Below, piece after piece: positions 1-12,600 of a stretch of 64,000 bases of DNA. Every line of letters begins with the position of its first letter. Positions within the stretch are counted from its first letter, which is position 1. The position numbers and the translations under genes are program-made. Source of the DNA: Scleromitrula shiraiana (lineage: Eukaryota > Ascomycota > Leotiomycetes > Helotiales > Sclerotiniaceae); the NCBI GenBank assembly GCA_028455995.1, contig JABELC010000008.1:929501-993500 (forward strand). Reading direction: 5' to 3'. The notes under the pieces were generated by a model, which was given only the letters and a program-made list of their open reading frames with translations, had not been told where the DNA came from and searched no databases.

Positions 1-1466
1 CGTGGTATTTGCTACATCCTGATCCAACCAATCAACTTCCTCACCATGGTTTGTTGATGAATCCGACCACGGAATTACCTCATCGAGCCCTGTGATATTA
101 TACTCAATTACACGGAGTGTAGGGAAGTAGTTTGGCACAATACTTGGTCCTACCAATGTGACTTGGAAACGTTCGCCCCATGGTCCTCCAATCTTCTGTA
201 GAGCCTTCTTCTTCCTCTCTTTCTTGCTCTTATTTCCTTTGTCTTTGGCAATCTCTTCGTTCACATCTTCGTTTTCTTTGAGAGCTACATTTGGATTGGG
301 CAGATCAGACCAGTTGTCCCGAAGCTCTTGGAGATAATCACCGGCAGATTCAATCGTAAACTCATCATCCATTAACGCGCGAACAAAACCATTAGAACTT
401 TCCACAGAAAGAAGATCAATATCCTTGGTATCGTGTAGCATAAAATGATCTATATTCATGTGGCCGAATAAACCTCCTATAATGATATCCCGATATTGTT
501 GTAACCATAGAGTATATTTCTGCCAACAAGACTCATCCCAAAGTTGTTTACTGTCGGTTCGAGCAGGTGGTACATGTCCAGTAAGGATAACTTTCATTCC
601 ACGATCGCGCATAAATTGTAGTTGAATTCTGAGCCATTCCATATGTTCGTATCCAGGCTCCGATCGCAATGCACAGCCGTCCACCGCAGCATTATGACTG
701 AAAAAGTAGAGAGTGTTGAGACTGAAGACAGCCAACTTCTTGGGAATAACCTCCACAAAATACCAACCTCCTCGTTGGAATCCATGTCTCTGCTCTTCTG
801 GTATGAATTTGTCCCATATATCTGTATACGCATTTAACCATTTATTCGGTCCCGAGAGCAAAATATTATGTGGAAGAATGTCGTTGTTGCCAAAAGTTGA
901 AACTACTGGTATTGATAATTGATCTGGATCATCCTCTTTGCCAAACACCTCCAAGAACTTGTCTGCAATCTTCCTGTTTGAATCGAGCACTTCATTTTGA
1001 CCTCGCGGAATCTTCTCGTCGGAATCGTGTCGTGCCGAATCTCCTGTCCATACAACAAAATCTAAATTATCTCTCAGGTTCTCTTTGATCCATTTGAAAG
1101 TCGCATCGACGAGTTCGAAGGGTGTATCGCAATCTGAGGTTTCCGCGCCATATGTGCCTGCTGTCCCTTTCCCTCGATGGCATGCATGATCTTCGTCGGT
1201 TGATGATAGTGGTTTATAATGAGGATCTGGATGTAAATCTGTAATAAATGAGCATCGTGAAACCATGAAAGATAAGGATTGTGTTATTTAACCCCACCTG
1301 TTATGTGTAAGAATCTGCCATGCAACGGTTTAGGTGAGGCAAGTTGAGGGTGTGCAGGATTCAGGTCCTCCAATGGTATTTGCAGGTTCGATTGGCTTGT
1401 ACCGAGGGGTTTCGCAAAAGATTGTTGAAGCAGATAAACTGCTATGAATATTTCTTTTATACGCAT
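1..1466 (-). CDS. PPN1: Endopolyphosphatase (vacuolar polyphosphatase), 3'-truncated by window edge
   Basis: Metallophosphoesterase of the endopolyphosphatase family, which cuts inorganic polyphosphate chains in the vacuole. Two exons: 1298-1466 and 1-1238, joined by a 59 bp intron (1239-1297) that restores HIT-DLHPDPHY across the junction. After an N-terminal hydrophobic stretch (IFIAVYLLQQSFA, a probable signal or membrane anchor) come the metal-site motifs: TDLHPDPHY, ACHRGKGTAGTYGAETSDCD, VVWTGDSARHD, STFGNND, LTGHVPP and FGHMNIDH. These are the calcineurin-like phosphoesterase blocks in their usual order. A lysine-rich patch (KDKGNKSKKERKKK) follows near residue 420. The frame stays open to base 1, giving 469 codons; family members are usually longer, so the C-terminus lies outside. 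The start is the only in-frame ATG before the hydrophobic segment. Family assignment is strong; vacuolar location is inferred from the family. Confidence 0.92.
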
Positions 1467-3355
1467 TATTATACAATTTGAAGAAAAGAAGTAAGAGAAG
1501 AAAAAAAAAAGATGAAGTTATATTTTAGGTAAAGAGTATATCATATCATTCTTATTGATAGGTATGAAGATCTAAAAATTTCTTAAGTTGTAGTAGGTAG
1601 TAGGTAGTAGGTAAGAGGATAGGATTCAAGAGACTTTAACACCCTTGTAGGTACTAAGTACTTATGATCAAATATGCTGACGTTGGTCACTTCCTCATAG
1701 AAAAGATTCGCAACGAGCGGGTATATTGTTGTTATTGTTGTAGCGGGTATCTTGTTATTGTTGTCAAAGCCTTCTTTCCAAATGTAATAATATGTTTTTT
1801 TTTAACTTCTAGGACAACAACGGTGAAGATGAAGATGAAGTGTGTTGGAGTTATTGTGATTGATGTAGCTACTGTATCTGCTGTATCTGCTGTGCTTGTA
1901 TGGATTTTATGACTTGTATGAGTTGTATGAGTTGTATGGCTTGATGAAATGGTTGATGAAGTTGTAAAGAATGTATTCATTTATTCATTCATTGATTCAT
2001 TCATTCTATTCTATTGGGGACTCCTCCTTTATAAAAGTATAAAAAATCGACTTTATTACTCTTAAACCTATTTGAAAGGAATGCAATCACTTTTCCATAC
2101 TTTTTTTTTTCTTCTTTTTTTGGTCTAGCTACCTACATAATAGTAGTAGCATAATAATAATAAATATAAACTATCTCTCAAGGTGTCTGTCAAAGTGTCT
2201 ATGTCTGTGATAACATAACATAACATAACATAACATAACTAAACTATCAAAGAGTCAGTCAACCTTCTAATAAGTTTCAACCCTTTCAAATATTCCTTTA
2301 ACCAATCATCTTGTACACGTGGGATAACATTGATTCACATTTGTAGATGGTCATTCATCATCTTGAGAAAAATATCATATGCATGTACATCTATCTCATC
2401 TTGAAATTTGATTCAAAAAGTAATAAGAGCGAGGCATTTATATAAAAATGGTTCGAAATGGTTCGGAAATAGATCTCACGCGACCACATGAACACCCTCT
2501 TTTTTTTTTCTTTTTTTTCCCTTGTCAACGAAAATGATATTGATAAAATCTTGGAGTGTGTTGCCTGATACGTTTTGGAGAATTTAAAAAGACCCCTATG
2601 AATTTTTATATTGTGTCTACAGCCAGCCACTTTGTAGTACATACTCATACTCATCACTCATCACTCCATTTAGAAACCCGTTCAGAGATATCTAACCCCC
2701 TTTCCTTACCGAGTTGTTGAGAATCCCGAATACCTAATATCTAACATCGAACTTTTAAAACCACTTTTTGACCTTCATCGGCTTTCTGTTGAATAAACAA
2801 ATAACATACTTGAAATAAAATGGTACTTATTAAGGTTACGGAAGCAGAGACATTATTTCTTACCAAGTGGGTTTCTGACTCGAAAATGTATTCGGATCAA
2901 CATTGTTCCATTCCATATATCATGGGTCAGATCTCAAGCCGTCGGGTACCCGATATAGTGATGTAGTGAATTATAAATATTGATGAGATCTGGTGATCCT
3001 GAGATCCCGATATCTTGACATCTTAGGACGTAAGGAGAATGCGCTCCATCTTACTAGAAAGCCATCGGAATACAAAATACACGGTACAGTATGATAATCA
3101 TTCTACCCCGAGTCGAGTCTGCTGAAATGAGTGTGGTGTGGTGTGGTGCTTCAGCCTAACGTAGCAGCGGCAGCTAACTTTTATGCAACCCACAGATATA
3201 TCCACCCCGCATCCGTGATCATCCAATAAAATGCATCATGAGGGCTGAGCCCCATCTTACACCAATGAATGACTCTCAAAAACAGGGTTTGCAATTCACA
3301 ATATTTATACTAATAAGCCACCCAATTTCATCAATTACAACAGTAATAACGATTA
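1467..3355. other. Intergenic spacer with short repeats, no gene seen
   Basis: No open frame here looks coding. It holds a GGTAGTA-type short repeat near 1590-1615, pentanucleotide TAACA repeats at 2211-2239 and poly-T tracts near 2100-2125 and 2500-2520. The part next to 1466 is the likely promoter and 5' leader of the endopolyphosphatase gene. Confidence 0.6.
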
Positions 3356-3437
3356 GGCGTGATGGCAGAGTGGTCTAATGCGATAGACTAGAAATCTATT
3401 CTCTTCGGAGGCGCAGGTTCAAATCCTGCTCACGTCG
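3356..3437 (+). tRNA. tRNA-Ser (anticodon AGA)
   Basis: An 82-nt cloverleaf can be folded by eye. The acceptor arms GGCGTGA and TCACGTC pair over seven base pairs with one G-T wobble. The D-arm region is TGGCAGAGTGGTCTAATGCG. The anticodon arm GACTAGAAATC presents AGA. A long variable arm (CTCTTCGGAGGCG) is typical of class II tRNAs such as serine. The T arm/B box reads GGTTCAAATCC, and G3437 is the discriminator base. A short T run follows as a possible Pol III terminator. There is no intron. Confidence 0.95.
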
Positions 3438-4433
3438 TTTTGAAAACAATCTTTTGATATTTCTGCGAAGGTACTTTTTTTCCCCTTTTTTTTCTTGGCC
3501 CCGATGGACTCCGGAGCAAAGACTATAAACATGTTTACATTACGTGATAACCTATGTAGCTGTGAATCGCCATTCTATCTCTTGTCTTCCTTCTATCAGC
3601 TAGTTATCAATGCATAATGTGGATGGTATCTCGTCATTTTTGACATGGCAATAGACGCAAAATCCCATTCACCGAAAACCTCATTTTCTAAATGGGAATA
3701 AAGGGGAATGCCATTCTCGAGTTCCTAGGCCCAGGAGGTAATGCCAAAGAAAAGGACATTGCGAAGCTGTTAAACCTGGGCGATAGTCACGGTTCTAGGA
3801 TTCCCATATCTCTATATTATATATATCACCATGAGTTTCAAGTGAAGTTCATCTAACTGCAACGCCAAGTCTTTCGGGAAGTAATACAGATTTCATCTCA
3901 GCCTCATAAATGCGGGAGATATATTAATCCATAGTTTTGAGCGGTTTAGGAAAATCTTGTACCGAAAATAAATATTTAGACTTCAGACTAGGAGGGGGAG
4001 AAGGAGGGTCAAGTGCAAGCGAAAGAGGGTCAAACTAATATAGGTGGACGATGGAAGGTTTAAACGCATTATCTTAACGTCTCGATGGACTTCATTCATG
4101 GTTATGGGACAAAATAGTAGTATATTTGATTTCATTCAATATATCTTGTTTTATGAATAGTGATAGTCTATGATACATGTTGACAGGCGCTCGCGCCAGT
4201 AATGAAAATTAAGAAAGAGACGATAAGAAACCCTCTTTGAATCATCGCCGTGCCCAAATGCCATCTATGTCCTGTCCTGCCGTTTAGATGTACATCATCC
4301 AGTATATATCCTGCCCGTGATACCCAAGTCCCTTCTTAATGACGCCTCAAGCCCCAATCCCCCTATATCCAGCGACTAGTTCGTAAGAAATCTAATGAAA
4401 GGGTGTCGAATCCAAAGAAGAATAGAAGAACAT
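3438..4433. other. Intergenic, nothing recognised
   Basis: About 1 kb between the tRNA gene and the 3' end of the MFS transporter. No coding-like frame or RNA gene was seen. A purine-rich stretch (GGAGGGGGAGAAGGAGGG) lies near 3990. Confidence 0.5.
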
Positions 4434-6336
4434 CTAGAATTTTTGATGGAAAGCACTTCGAGCGACCTATGAAATATGACGCCATTAGTCAAAGTCTCTA
4501 CATGATTTCATTTACGAAGAAAGAGAATTAACTCACCTTGCTCCTCAATCTCTTTCCAAAGATGTACATAGGAATAGCGCCAGACGAAACGGCCAGATTG
4601 GCTATCGCCACCACTGTAAAAACACTCTTCGCACCGCTCCTCTCAAACCAACCATTGACGAAATCACTCATGATCAAACTCAACACCGCCTTGATAAAGT
4701 TCATAGTGACAAAAGCCTGCGGCGCCAATGTATTATGGCAATCCATAACATACGTAAACATGGAACTTGTCGTAAACGGAACAGCAAAGGTTTGGACTCC
4801 AAGAAATGCAATGGGGACATAGATGCTAGCGCCTGCAGCAACACTGTATCCAAATCCAATGTATGCGACAGTAGAAAGAGTCGCAGCAACAAACATAAGA
4901 ACGAGACGAAATTCCGGCTCATAGACACCGTTATTATGGCGTGTCATGAATTGCACTACGGAATCGGCGGCGTAACCAGAAATGAGGGTCCCTACCAATC
5001 CTACGCCGAAGAGAGGAAGATTGGTAAGTCCGATAGTTGAAGATGAAAGATTATAAGGAGCTGCCGAGAAGACGGTATCTTGGAGGAGAGCAATGAGTGT
5101 GAGACCGGCTGCGTAGAAAGAATATGTGAAAGCTGAGAAAATAACTGCGGGGAAAGTAACGAGTGGGATGGGTTTTGCTGCCAAGGCCCAGAAACTAGAG
5201 TTGGAGAGACGGCCATTAAATATTCTAAGACGTTCGCCTACGGTTTTTTTTATCTCTGGGAGCATGATCTCGTAGACGCGACCTTCGGTTTTGTCGACAA
5301 CGAGTTGTGTAGGTGGGTTCTCGGGCTTGACGTAGAGAGTTTCGGGAACGAAGAAGTACATGGCTGGTAGAATGGTGGCGTAAATGACTGCGCAAATTCC
5401 GAACGTGAACTTGAATCCAAGACTTTCAATAATGAACCCGGCGATCACTTGACTGAGGAGGGCGTTAGTTTGCTCAATTGCGCAAAGACGATTGATCTTA
5501 CCCAATTTTTACTCCACCCATAACGAACAAGTTCCATATACTCAACATTCTACCCTTTTCATGAACGAAGAATATTTCGGATACCGTGGCGCTGACAAGT
5601 GTTTCGAGAGGCGATGCACAGAATCCTTGGATTGCTCTCATAATAGAAAGTGAGACGAAGCTCTATAAGTTCGGTCAATCAGGTATTCTCTGGATATTAG
5701 AATGTGGAAACATACAGTAGCAAAGAATCCCCAGGCACTTGTTGCCATAAGACCAATTGTTGATATGATAAATACCGGGCGTTTACCCCAGACTGCTGCG
5801 GCCGCCGCTGTAAAGAATGTTCCCGAACCAGTCGTGAGCTGTAGTATTCCGACGATGTTGAACGACACTTGGTCAGTAGTAACCTTGAAATGTTCTGCTA
5901 TATCTTCCGATCCAGTAGTGATCATGGGTCCGAGTCTATAATGTCTTGTTAATACGCAATGGATGACCGGAATGTCACTGAACTAACGAGACAGTAACTC
6001 CAGCAGTCAAGGATAGGATCAACAAAATGGCCATCTTGGTGGCTGTAGACCTAAAAATATGTCAACGATGAGATCATCCAGAGGTATCGAATGGGTGTAT
6101 ACCAATTGAGAGGATCATTGGGACTTTCCGATGGTTGGGGATTAAGAACAATCTCGCCTCTCTTCTTCGGCTCTACGTATTCCCAGTTGTCGACTTTTGC
6201 TGTAGTGATATTAGTAAATGTCAATTGATGCAGGTAGGATGAGGATAGTCTCACATGAAGCAGCAGCATTGTCACCAAGATTCACAGTTCCAGGAATATT
6301 AGGATACTTGGGATCTTGTAGAACACCCCACCCCAT
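4434..6336 (-). CDS. MFS transporter, HOL1-like drug/H+ antiporter family
   Basis: Predicted plasma-membrane major facilitator of about 523 residues. Exons, 5' to 3': 6255-6336, 6103-6199, 5988-6050, 5716-5935, 5502-5662, 4537-5452 and 4434-4466; introns are 49-70 bp. The N-terminus carries the marks of the HOL1-like group: PGTVNLGD, then IVLNPQPSESPNDPLNWS just before TM1. TM segments follow (MAILLILSLTAGVTVS, WGKRPVFIISTIGLMATSAWGFFAT), then a central loop with PETLYV and the second six-TM half. The last exon (VARSAFHQKF) depends on a splice at 4536; reading through would instead end at 4528 after RSKVS. Substrate cannot be read from sequence; known relatives move cations, polyamines or drugs. 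Confidence 0.85.
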
Positions 6337-7886
6337 CTTGACTTTGACTTTATTTAAAAACTAAAAGAATGAACTGTACTAAAAGAAGGTCCTGAATCCA
6401 ATTGTAGAGGGAAAAGATAGACGGAAAAAGAGAGAGAGAAAGACAATAAACAAGAACAATAAAAGTTACGGTATCGAAGAGAAGTCTTAACGGACTCGTC
6501 AGCGATGTGCCGCAAGGTTTTAATTGTAAAAAGTAGGAGGAACTGAACGCACAGAAAAGATTGTGAATATACGGTGAAGGAAGAAAACTTTTCCATAATA
6601 CTGCAAGAATGCCCAATACTTAACAATGGTAAAAAAGTGGAAATATCATCAAGACTGAGTTCTGACAGGCAGAGAATTTTGTCCCTGTGTGCCAGATACA
6701 GAGTCTTCTCAGTCAGTATAACTCATATATAGTATAGTGGAGTGTTTTCGGGCTGAGATATATGCCTACTGGCCTGTGCCGATAGCAACGATAGCGGAGC
6801 CGCGCGGTATCCATATTGTTCGGGATGTGGACTTGTGGGCTCGCGGATCCTATTCTTGTAACCCGAAATTGTAGCCATTGCAAACTTCCTGAAGAGGGAA
6901 CTATTATCATGGTGATAAATCCAGGTTGATAGCTTGTATCGTCCGAACTTGAAAGATCCACAACATATGTCGCAAATAGTCTTTCAATTATGAAAGACAA
7001 GGAGATCAAGAATAATATAAGTGGGCGGCTGATGATGCTCAATTGTTTGTATATTTCTGACAATCTTTTGTTTGGGATATGAAGATAGAGGTTGATGTAC
7101 CAACGAAATCCTTGTAGGAAAGAGCAATTGCTGACGACACAAATTTGAGGTTATTAGAATAATGACCTTGGCGGTGAAGTCCTTGTAATTTTGTATTGTT
7201 TCGTTTGTCTACTTGACCGAGTATACCTGGCACAGCATGTTTTTGGGATTTCGTGCCCTATTATTGTCAATGCACTCAATCTGCCAGCAAAAAAAAAACA
7301 CATGGTCAGCACAGACTTCAACTTTCGTTGGTCGTCGCTTGATGGCAAAACGAGAGGTTTTAATTGAGATGTTATAAAAGGTACGAAGGGGACGACCCAA
7401 AAAAAATAATCCATGTGAAACATTGAATTTCTGTCAAATAGATGAATTCAAGCCAGTCAATTGGGGCCATGGACCTCGATTGGTCTGGAACTTCCAGAAG
7501 AATCCTCTATCTACTCCCTTGTACTCGCCAAATTAAAATGAAGCTTGATAGAACAATATCTATAAGGCAAAACGCAATAAAAAATCCACGCGAGGAATGA
7601 GAGCCCACTTCTTCAATTCCTTTACAACTCTCGAGAGTTATTTCTTCAAATAAGTTATGGTCACCCTCGATCGATTGTTGACATTCTCGAAACAGTTTTC
7701 TCATTATAACAAATCGGTGTCTGATGTGAGTTACATATCCATGATACCCGTCGTTATCATCGGCCTCAGACTCGGCTGATATAGGGGTATAATCTTCAAC
7801 AACTCTCGCATGCTAATTTTTCAACTCATCAACAACCCGCTACTTCCACAAATATTTTCTTATCTTTCATCTTCTTTTGGCGGTGA
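6337..7886. other. Intergenic, no supported gene
   Basis: About 1.5 kb holding only short overlapping frames with no recognisable domain and no convincing splice pattern. The part next to 6336 is probably the promoter and leader of the MFS gene. The stretch upstream of 7886 should hold the 3' UTR of the methyltransferase gene. Confidence 0.5.
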
Positions 7887-9642
7887 TTACATCGGTTTCT
7901 GACCATAAACTATTCGATATGAAACATATGCATGTGTTCTTGGATCTCGAGCCGCCGCGCGAACGTTAGCACTAAAATTGCGTTAGTACTGACGTATTCG
8001 TTGTTACAGTATGTTGAGATCACTTACCAAAATACTTGAACCTCAGGCAGAGTCATCTATGACGTGGATTAGTTTCATGTCCGAGTGTTGATCTTCTATT
8101 CTCAAGTTTCATATTGGAAAAGACGTACCCCCAAAACCCTGGTAAAAGATTGCACGGCAAATCCTTCCAAACCAACGTCAAATTGTAAAAGGTTCCATCG
8201 TCCCAACTCTTGTAGTTTGGGATCAGTGCACCATTCCCCAAGTGGTACTTGGAACGTCTGTTCGTGAAGGTTTACGAATCCCGCTTTGACCATATCGGCT
8301 TCCATCGTGGGGAACAAATCCATTGATTGCCCAGTGCGCCGTCCTATTTCGGAAAAAACCTGTTCAAGGTTAGTCTGATATTGATAGGTTTCCGAAGGTC
8401 ATTTCAGATTGTCAAGATGGAAGTTCTCAGACGTACCTCTGTGAACCTGTGTAGAGGATTACTTGGCGCCAGCGTATCATCATCGCTGTGAAGGACTAAC
8501 GATGGTTCTACATGTTCTATAAACCCTCCAGGTTTTAAGTGTCTATTATCAATCAAATTAAATTGGATTCGCTAATGGCTGAGAACCGTAGGAAAACAGC
8601 CTCCTTACCTAAGGGCTTGCTCATATATCTTAACCCAATCTGGTATACTCCCGAACATGGCACGGAGGTGTATAAAATCGAAGTGTGATGGCGGATACGT
8701 CCATTCCTCTGTCATATCGTCTATTTCAAATCTGGAGGCGAAGATGCTTTTAGCTATTGCATTTCTCAAAGAGATACGAGAAGAAGCTCGAAACACTCAC
8801 CTGCAATTGGGTGGAACCACTGAAAACAATCAACATCAGTACGTCTCGAAAGGTGAAAGTTACGAAGATGAGCTGCTCAAGCTTGTATAGCTTTTGAGAA
8901 TGTTGCGTTGACTTATACTCAGCACTTACATTCTGGTTGTATTGGAGAAAGATCTGTCCCAAGAACTGACGTGTCTGGGAACAAATCAGCGAAGTCAATC
9001 GCCCAAATTCCTGTGCCAGTGCCTAGGTCCAGAACTCGCTTTGTATATCGTCAGCTTCTATCATCGATAGTGAGTTTTGATAGAGTCGCTTACCTCGATG
9101 TTGTCTGGTAATGGTGCAAGATAAAGTTTCCCATTAAGCATCGAGAGAAATCTCTGATGACTAACTGCAAATTAGCCAACTAATTTTCCATATAGCCTTG
9201 CTGATGGTACCTGATATCGAGATGTTCATTTTGTATTTCGTCATTTGGTGCCCTAGGAGTTTACTTGTTAGATGGTAATTCATATAAATAAACAACCAGT
9301 ACGAACAGCAAACGGAATGGACAGTAAAGACTTACCAATAAGCACCTTCTCTGTATGCTTGGTATCGTCTACCATGTTCTATTAGAAATGCAGTAGCACT
9401 GGAATCTATCGAATATGTATCTCCGTCTCTGATAGTTTTTTCTTAAGTTAATATCCGCCATAGCTAAATAATATTCGTCATACGAGTCGTCCCGAGATAC
9501 TTACTGATCATGCTCTTCGGAGGAATGCGAGCGATGGTTAGAGCCACCCTATGCCGTGCGCGGTTAACTACCGATCTCCAGTCTGAAAATATGCCGAGCT
9601 GTATCATACCTCGTTATTACTCTCATTTTCTGGTGTAGCCAT
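7887..9642 (-). CDS. LaeA-like (TAM-domain) SAM-dependent methyltransferase
   Basis: A class I methyltransferase of about 320 residues, assembled from roughly 12 short exons with introns near 50-70 bp. In order: MATPENESNNE; GGSNHRSHSSEEHD; GDTYSIDSSATAFLIEHGRR with YQAYREGAYW; APNDEIQNEHLDI; LSMLNGKLYLAPLPDNIE; the SAM-binding motif RVLDLGTGTGIWAIDFADLF with TDLSPIQPE; FEIDDMTEEWTYPPSHFDFI; HLKPGGFIEHVEPSL; VFSEIGRRTGQSMDLFP; and a C-terminal tail ending YGQKPM. The layout (YxxHGRRYQAY, then VLDLGTGTGIW, then DDMTEEW, then LKPGGFIEH) is that of fungal LaeA-like proteins, some of which control secondary metabolism while others modify small molecules. No biosynthetic cluster is adjacent, so a specific role is unknown. 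The start is the ATG at 9640-9642. Confidence 0.85.
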
Positions 9643-12600
9643 ATTTGCAACAAATGTGTCACAGCATTCAAAAACAAAAGATATAATATTATGATTATTT
9701 TGCGACCGATCAACAAACTGCAAACTTCACGATACAATGCTGAGCTTTAGAAGAAATTCGGATTACATACGGTGCGACGGGGGATATATTCCAAATCCCA
9801 AGAGACGAGCTCCCGGGTCTTGCCCCGTGTCTTAAAATCTCACTGGAGCAGGGGATTAAAATTTAGGCTCGGGTAGAAGAACCAGTGTAGAACCATAGAA
9901 AGCATCCCAGGTTGGAGCCTTTCCACTTGACGGGTTTTCGGCGGAGCTTGAAACTGACCTCTGATTGATGTGTTGGCAACGAGCAAAAGCCTAGAATGTA
10001 CAAGTTACAGGGTATATTTACAAGGATCGCCCGAACCAGTTTCTCAATCACAGGCTAAAGGCCTATAAGGAATAAGATGGGGGCAAAGTTTAGGGATGTA
10101 TGGATTCTATACAATAAACCTAGTTATTACCTGCATGACCCGTTACCGTAAGCCGATATTCCGGTTTGCTGGGTCGACGCGGCGGCCGTCTCCAGAGACG
10201 TGGGATTAATTTTGCTTTCTATGAACTTATCCACCCCGTACAAGTCGCAAAGAACCATCATTCAATATCCCATCCACCAGGACGCTTTTTTACATCGGGA
10301 ATGCGACCCATAAAGTGTATATAATCCTATCAAGGTACTTACTATACCTAGATACTTCCTGGTTGGACTTCTTCTGCAAGTTTCTGCATATGTTACATGG
10401 TTAATTCGGGTATGGTGTTGCAGAAGGAGTAAAGATTCCCGATCGGAAAATGGACGCAATTTATTGAGGGTGAAGTCTTGAATGATTCAAGAATGATTCC
10501 GAAATGCGCGTCTAAAATGATCAAGAAAAAAGTAGTCATATTCGGGCTATGTATGCAGGTGCTACATAGGTCACTTGCAGGATCTTATCGAAATTCCCAT
10601 TACTCATTGTTAATGACATTGTGCAGCAGTTCCCATCACTGCGGGAAATCTAAACTTTAACCAAAGTGTCGGAAATTGGCACAGATATATAAAAGTAGGG
10701 GATGGTCTGAACTCTTCATGGTCTAATAAACTAACTTCATCTTTGGGTAACCCCCCTTTTCCAAAAGCTCAGCAATTATATTCTCACCGTAATGGCATTC
10801 CCATATTCCTTTTCAAATTGAGATGATTACTCTCATATGATTTCCTTCATATTAAGGGTCATTGAATTAATAGCCAACTTTAGATTGAAGCAGGGCTTGC
10901 GTCTTCCCTGGTATTTCTGACATGCCATTTAAGAAGGTGCATACTCGGGTATTCTACTCCGCATCGAAGGAATGGATCAACTAAACTCAATCGGCATACA
11001 AGTGCTGACAATTTGCGTATTTCATTATCCCCGAAGGATTTTTGAAGTTCGTCCACAGTTTATCTCTCATCCAGTAGGGTTACATCAGCACTTCCGGTCG
11101 TACATCGATTTATGCGATGCTACGGGGAGAATCTCTCAAGGAGTGTTGGGGGAGCTAAGTAAAAAGCTATCTCGATGACAACCAACTTCGCGAGAGAGAC
11201 TTTCTTAGGGAAAGATCGTGTTCGGAGTGGGGGCTACACTTTACACTAGGTTCCCACAGTGTCCGCACTTCGTTACAAAGAGAACCGACACTAACCATGG
11301 GCTGTCATGCTCAAATAGTGTGATCTGTCAAATGCAAGAAGCAAAGTATTATCGATGGCTGCACCATAACAAAGGATACCCAATCATCATGACAAGCAGT
11401 CGCACAAAGTTACACGGCAGTTGATGCTAACAAGCTTCCAGCTCTTAGGTGAGATTGTTGGTTGCCTACTGCTGTAGTGACCTTGTTTAGAGATCGACGA
11501 AGATTCGAAGTATGTCTCCACTCAATTCGATTGGATGGTGTCTACATTACTGAGATGAAGGGTCGCTGAGACGGATCCATGGATCCATTGATTCACGATG
11601 AAATTACTTTGTACGTATTTACAAGGAATATATAATCGAGGTTGCTTTTTTAGCCAGCATCCACACTACAGCAGTATCTCGACACACCGAACTCGGGACT
11701 CACCGCTGTTGCTCTCATAATTTTCTAGCCATTCTCTATACAGTACTCGCATATAGGCCGAGTAAAAGGGGCTTGGGAAATTGTCGCTGTGTGGTATCTT
11801 CTAACAATTGTCAACGATCAAGAATTGCCGAAATGCACTCAAACGACAATGATTAGCTACATATACGACATTTCACGGTGACTCGGTTTACAATAATCTT
11901 TAAGGGTAGGCGTTGCTGCATATCATAATCACAGCAAACTGCATCAGAGACTGCTCAAATTCACAACGTATAACCCCACTCATTGGGTTTTGGACCGACA
12001 GATCGAAGAACCAACACCCAATCTTCGTCTTCAATATTATTACCCTGAGAATAACACCATTACCGAGGCACTTTCTACTTGAAGAGAGCATGGTCTTATG
12101 CGGATAGTCTCATGATCCTGTCCTCCTTGAGGTTGCTAGTGCATTGAATACTTCGGAGTGTGCTGGCAAATGATCATTTATAATGTAATCATTATGTGAG
12201 GAAATGAAGCGCGCATAATACACTAACATACTTGAACAAACAGCTGTTGATTACGAATAAGGGCATTGTGCTGGGATGCTAGACTGACCGATACTACCAA
12301 ATTAGTATTGACCTCATGTCGATAGGGAACCACTCATAGTAGTACGATATCTATTGTATTCATTCATTACAAGCAGATACTCAACCGATATGCCGACATA
12401 TTCTTTACAAACCTACTGATAATAGGGGCAGAAGAATTTTAACACTACATGCTACTCTACTTGGAGATTATGACAACAAGCTATTTCAGAGTCTTGTTAG
12501 GGGCATCCAATCTAAAAGCGTCTATCATCGACTTCCCAAACCACTTGCCATGCGGCCTACAAGTACTATCAAGGACACATGCATGTACGCGTGCGAAGCC

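Noticed and set aside
4538..5040. Frames on + opposite the MFS transporter
   Set aside because: Antisense shadows of the six-TM C-terminal half.
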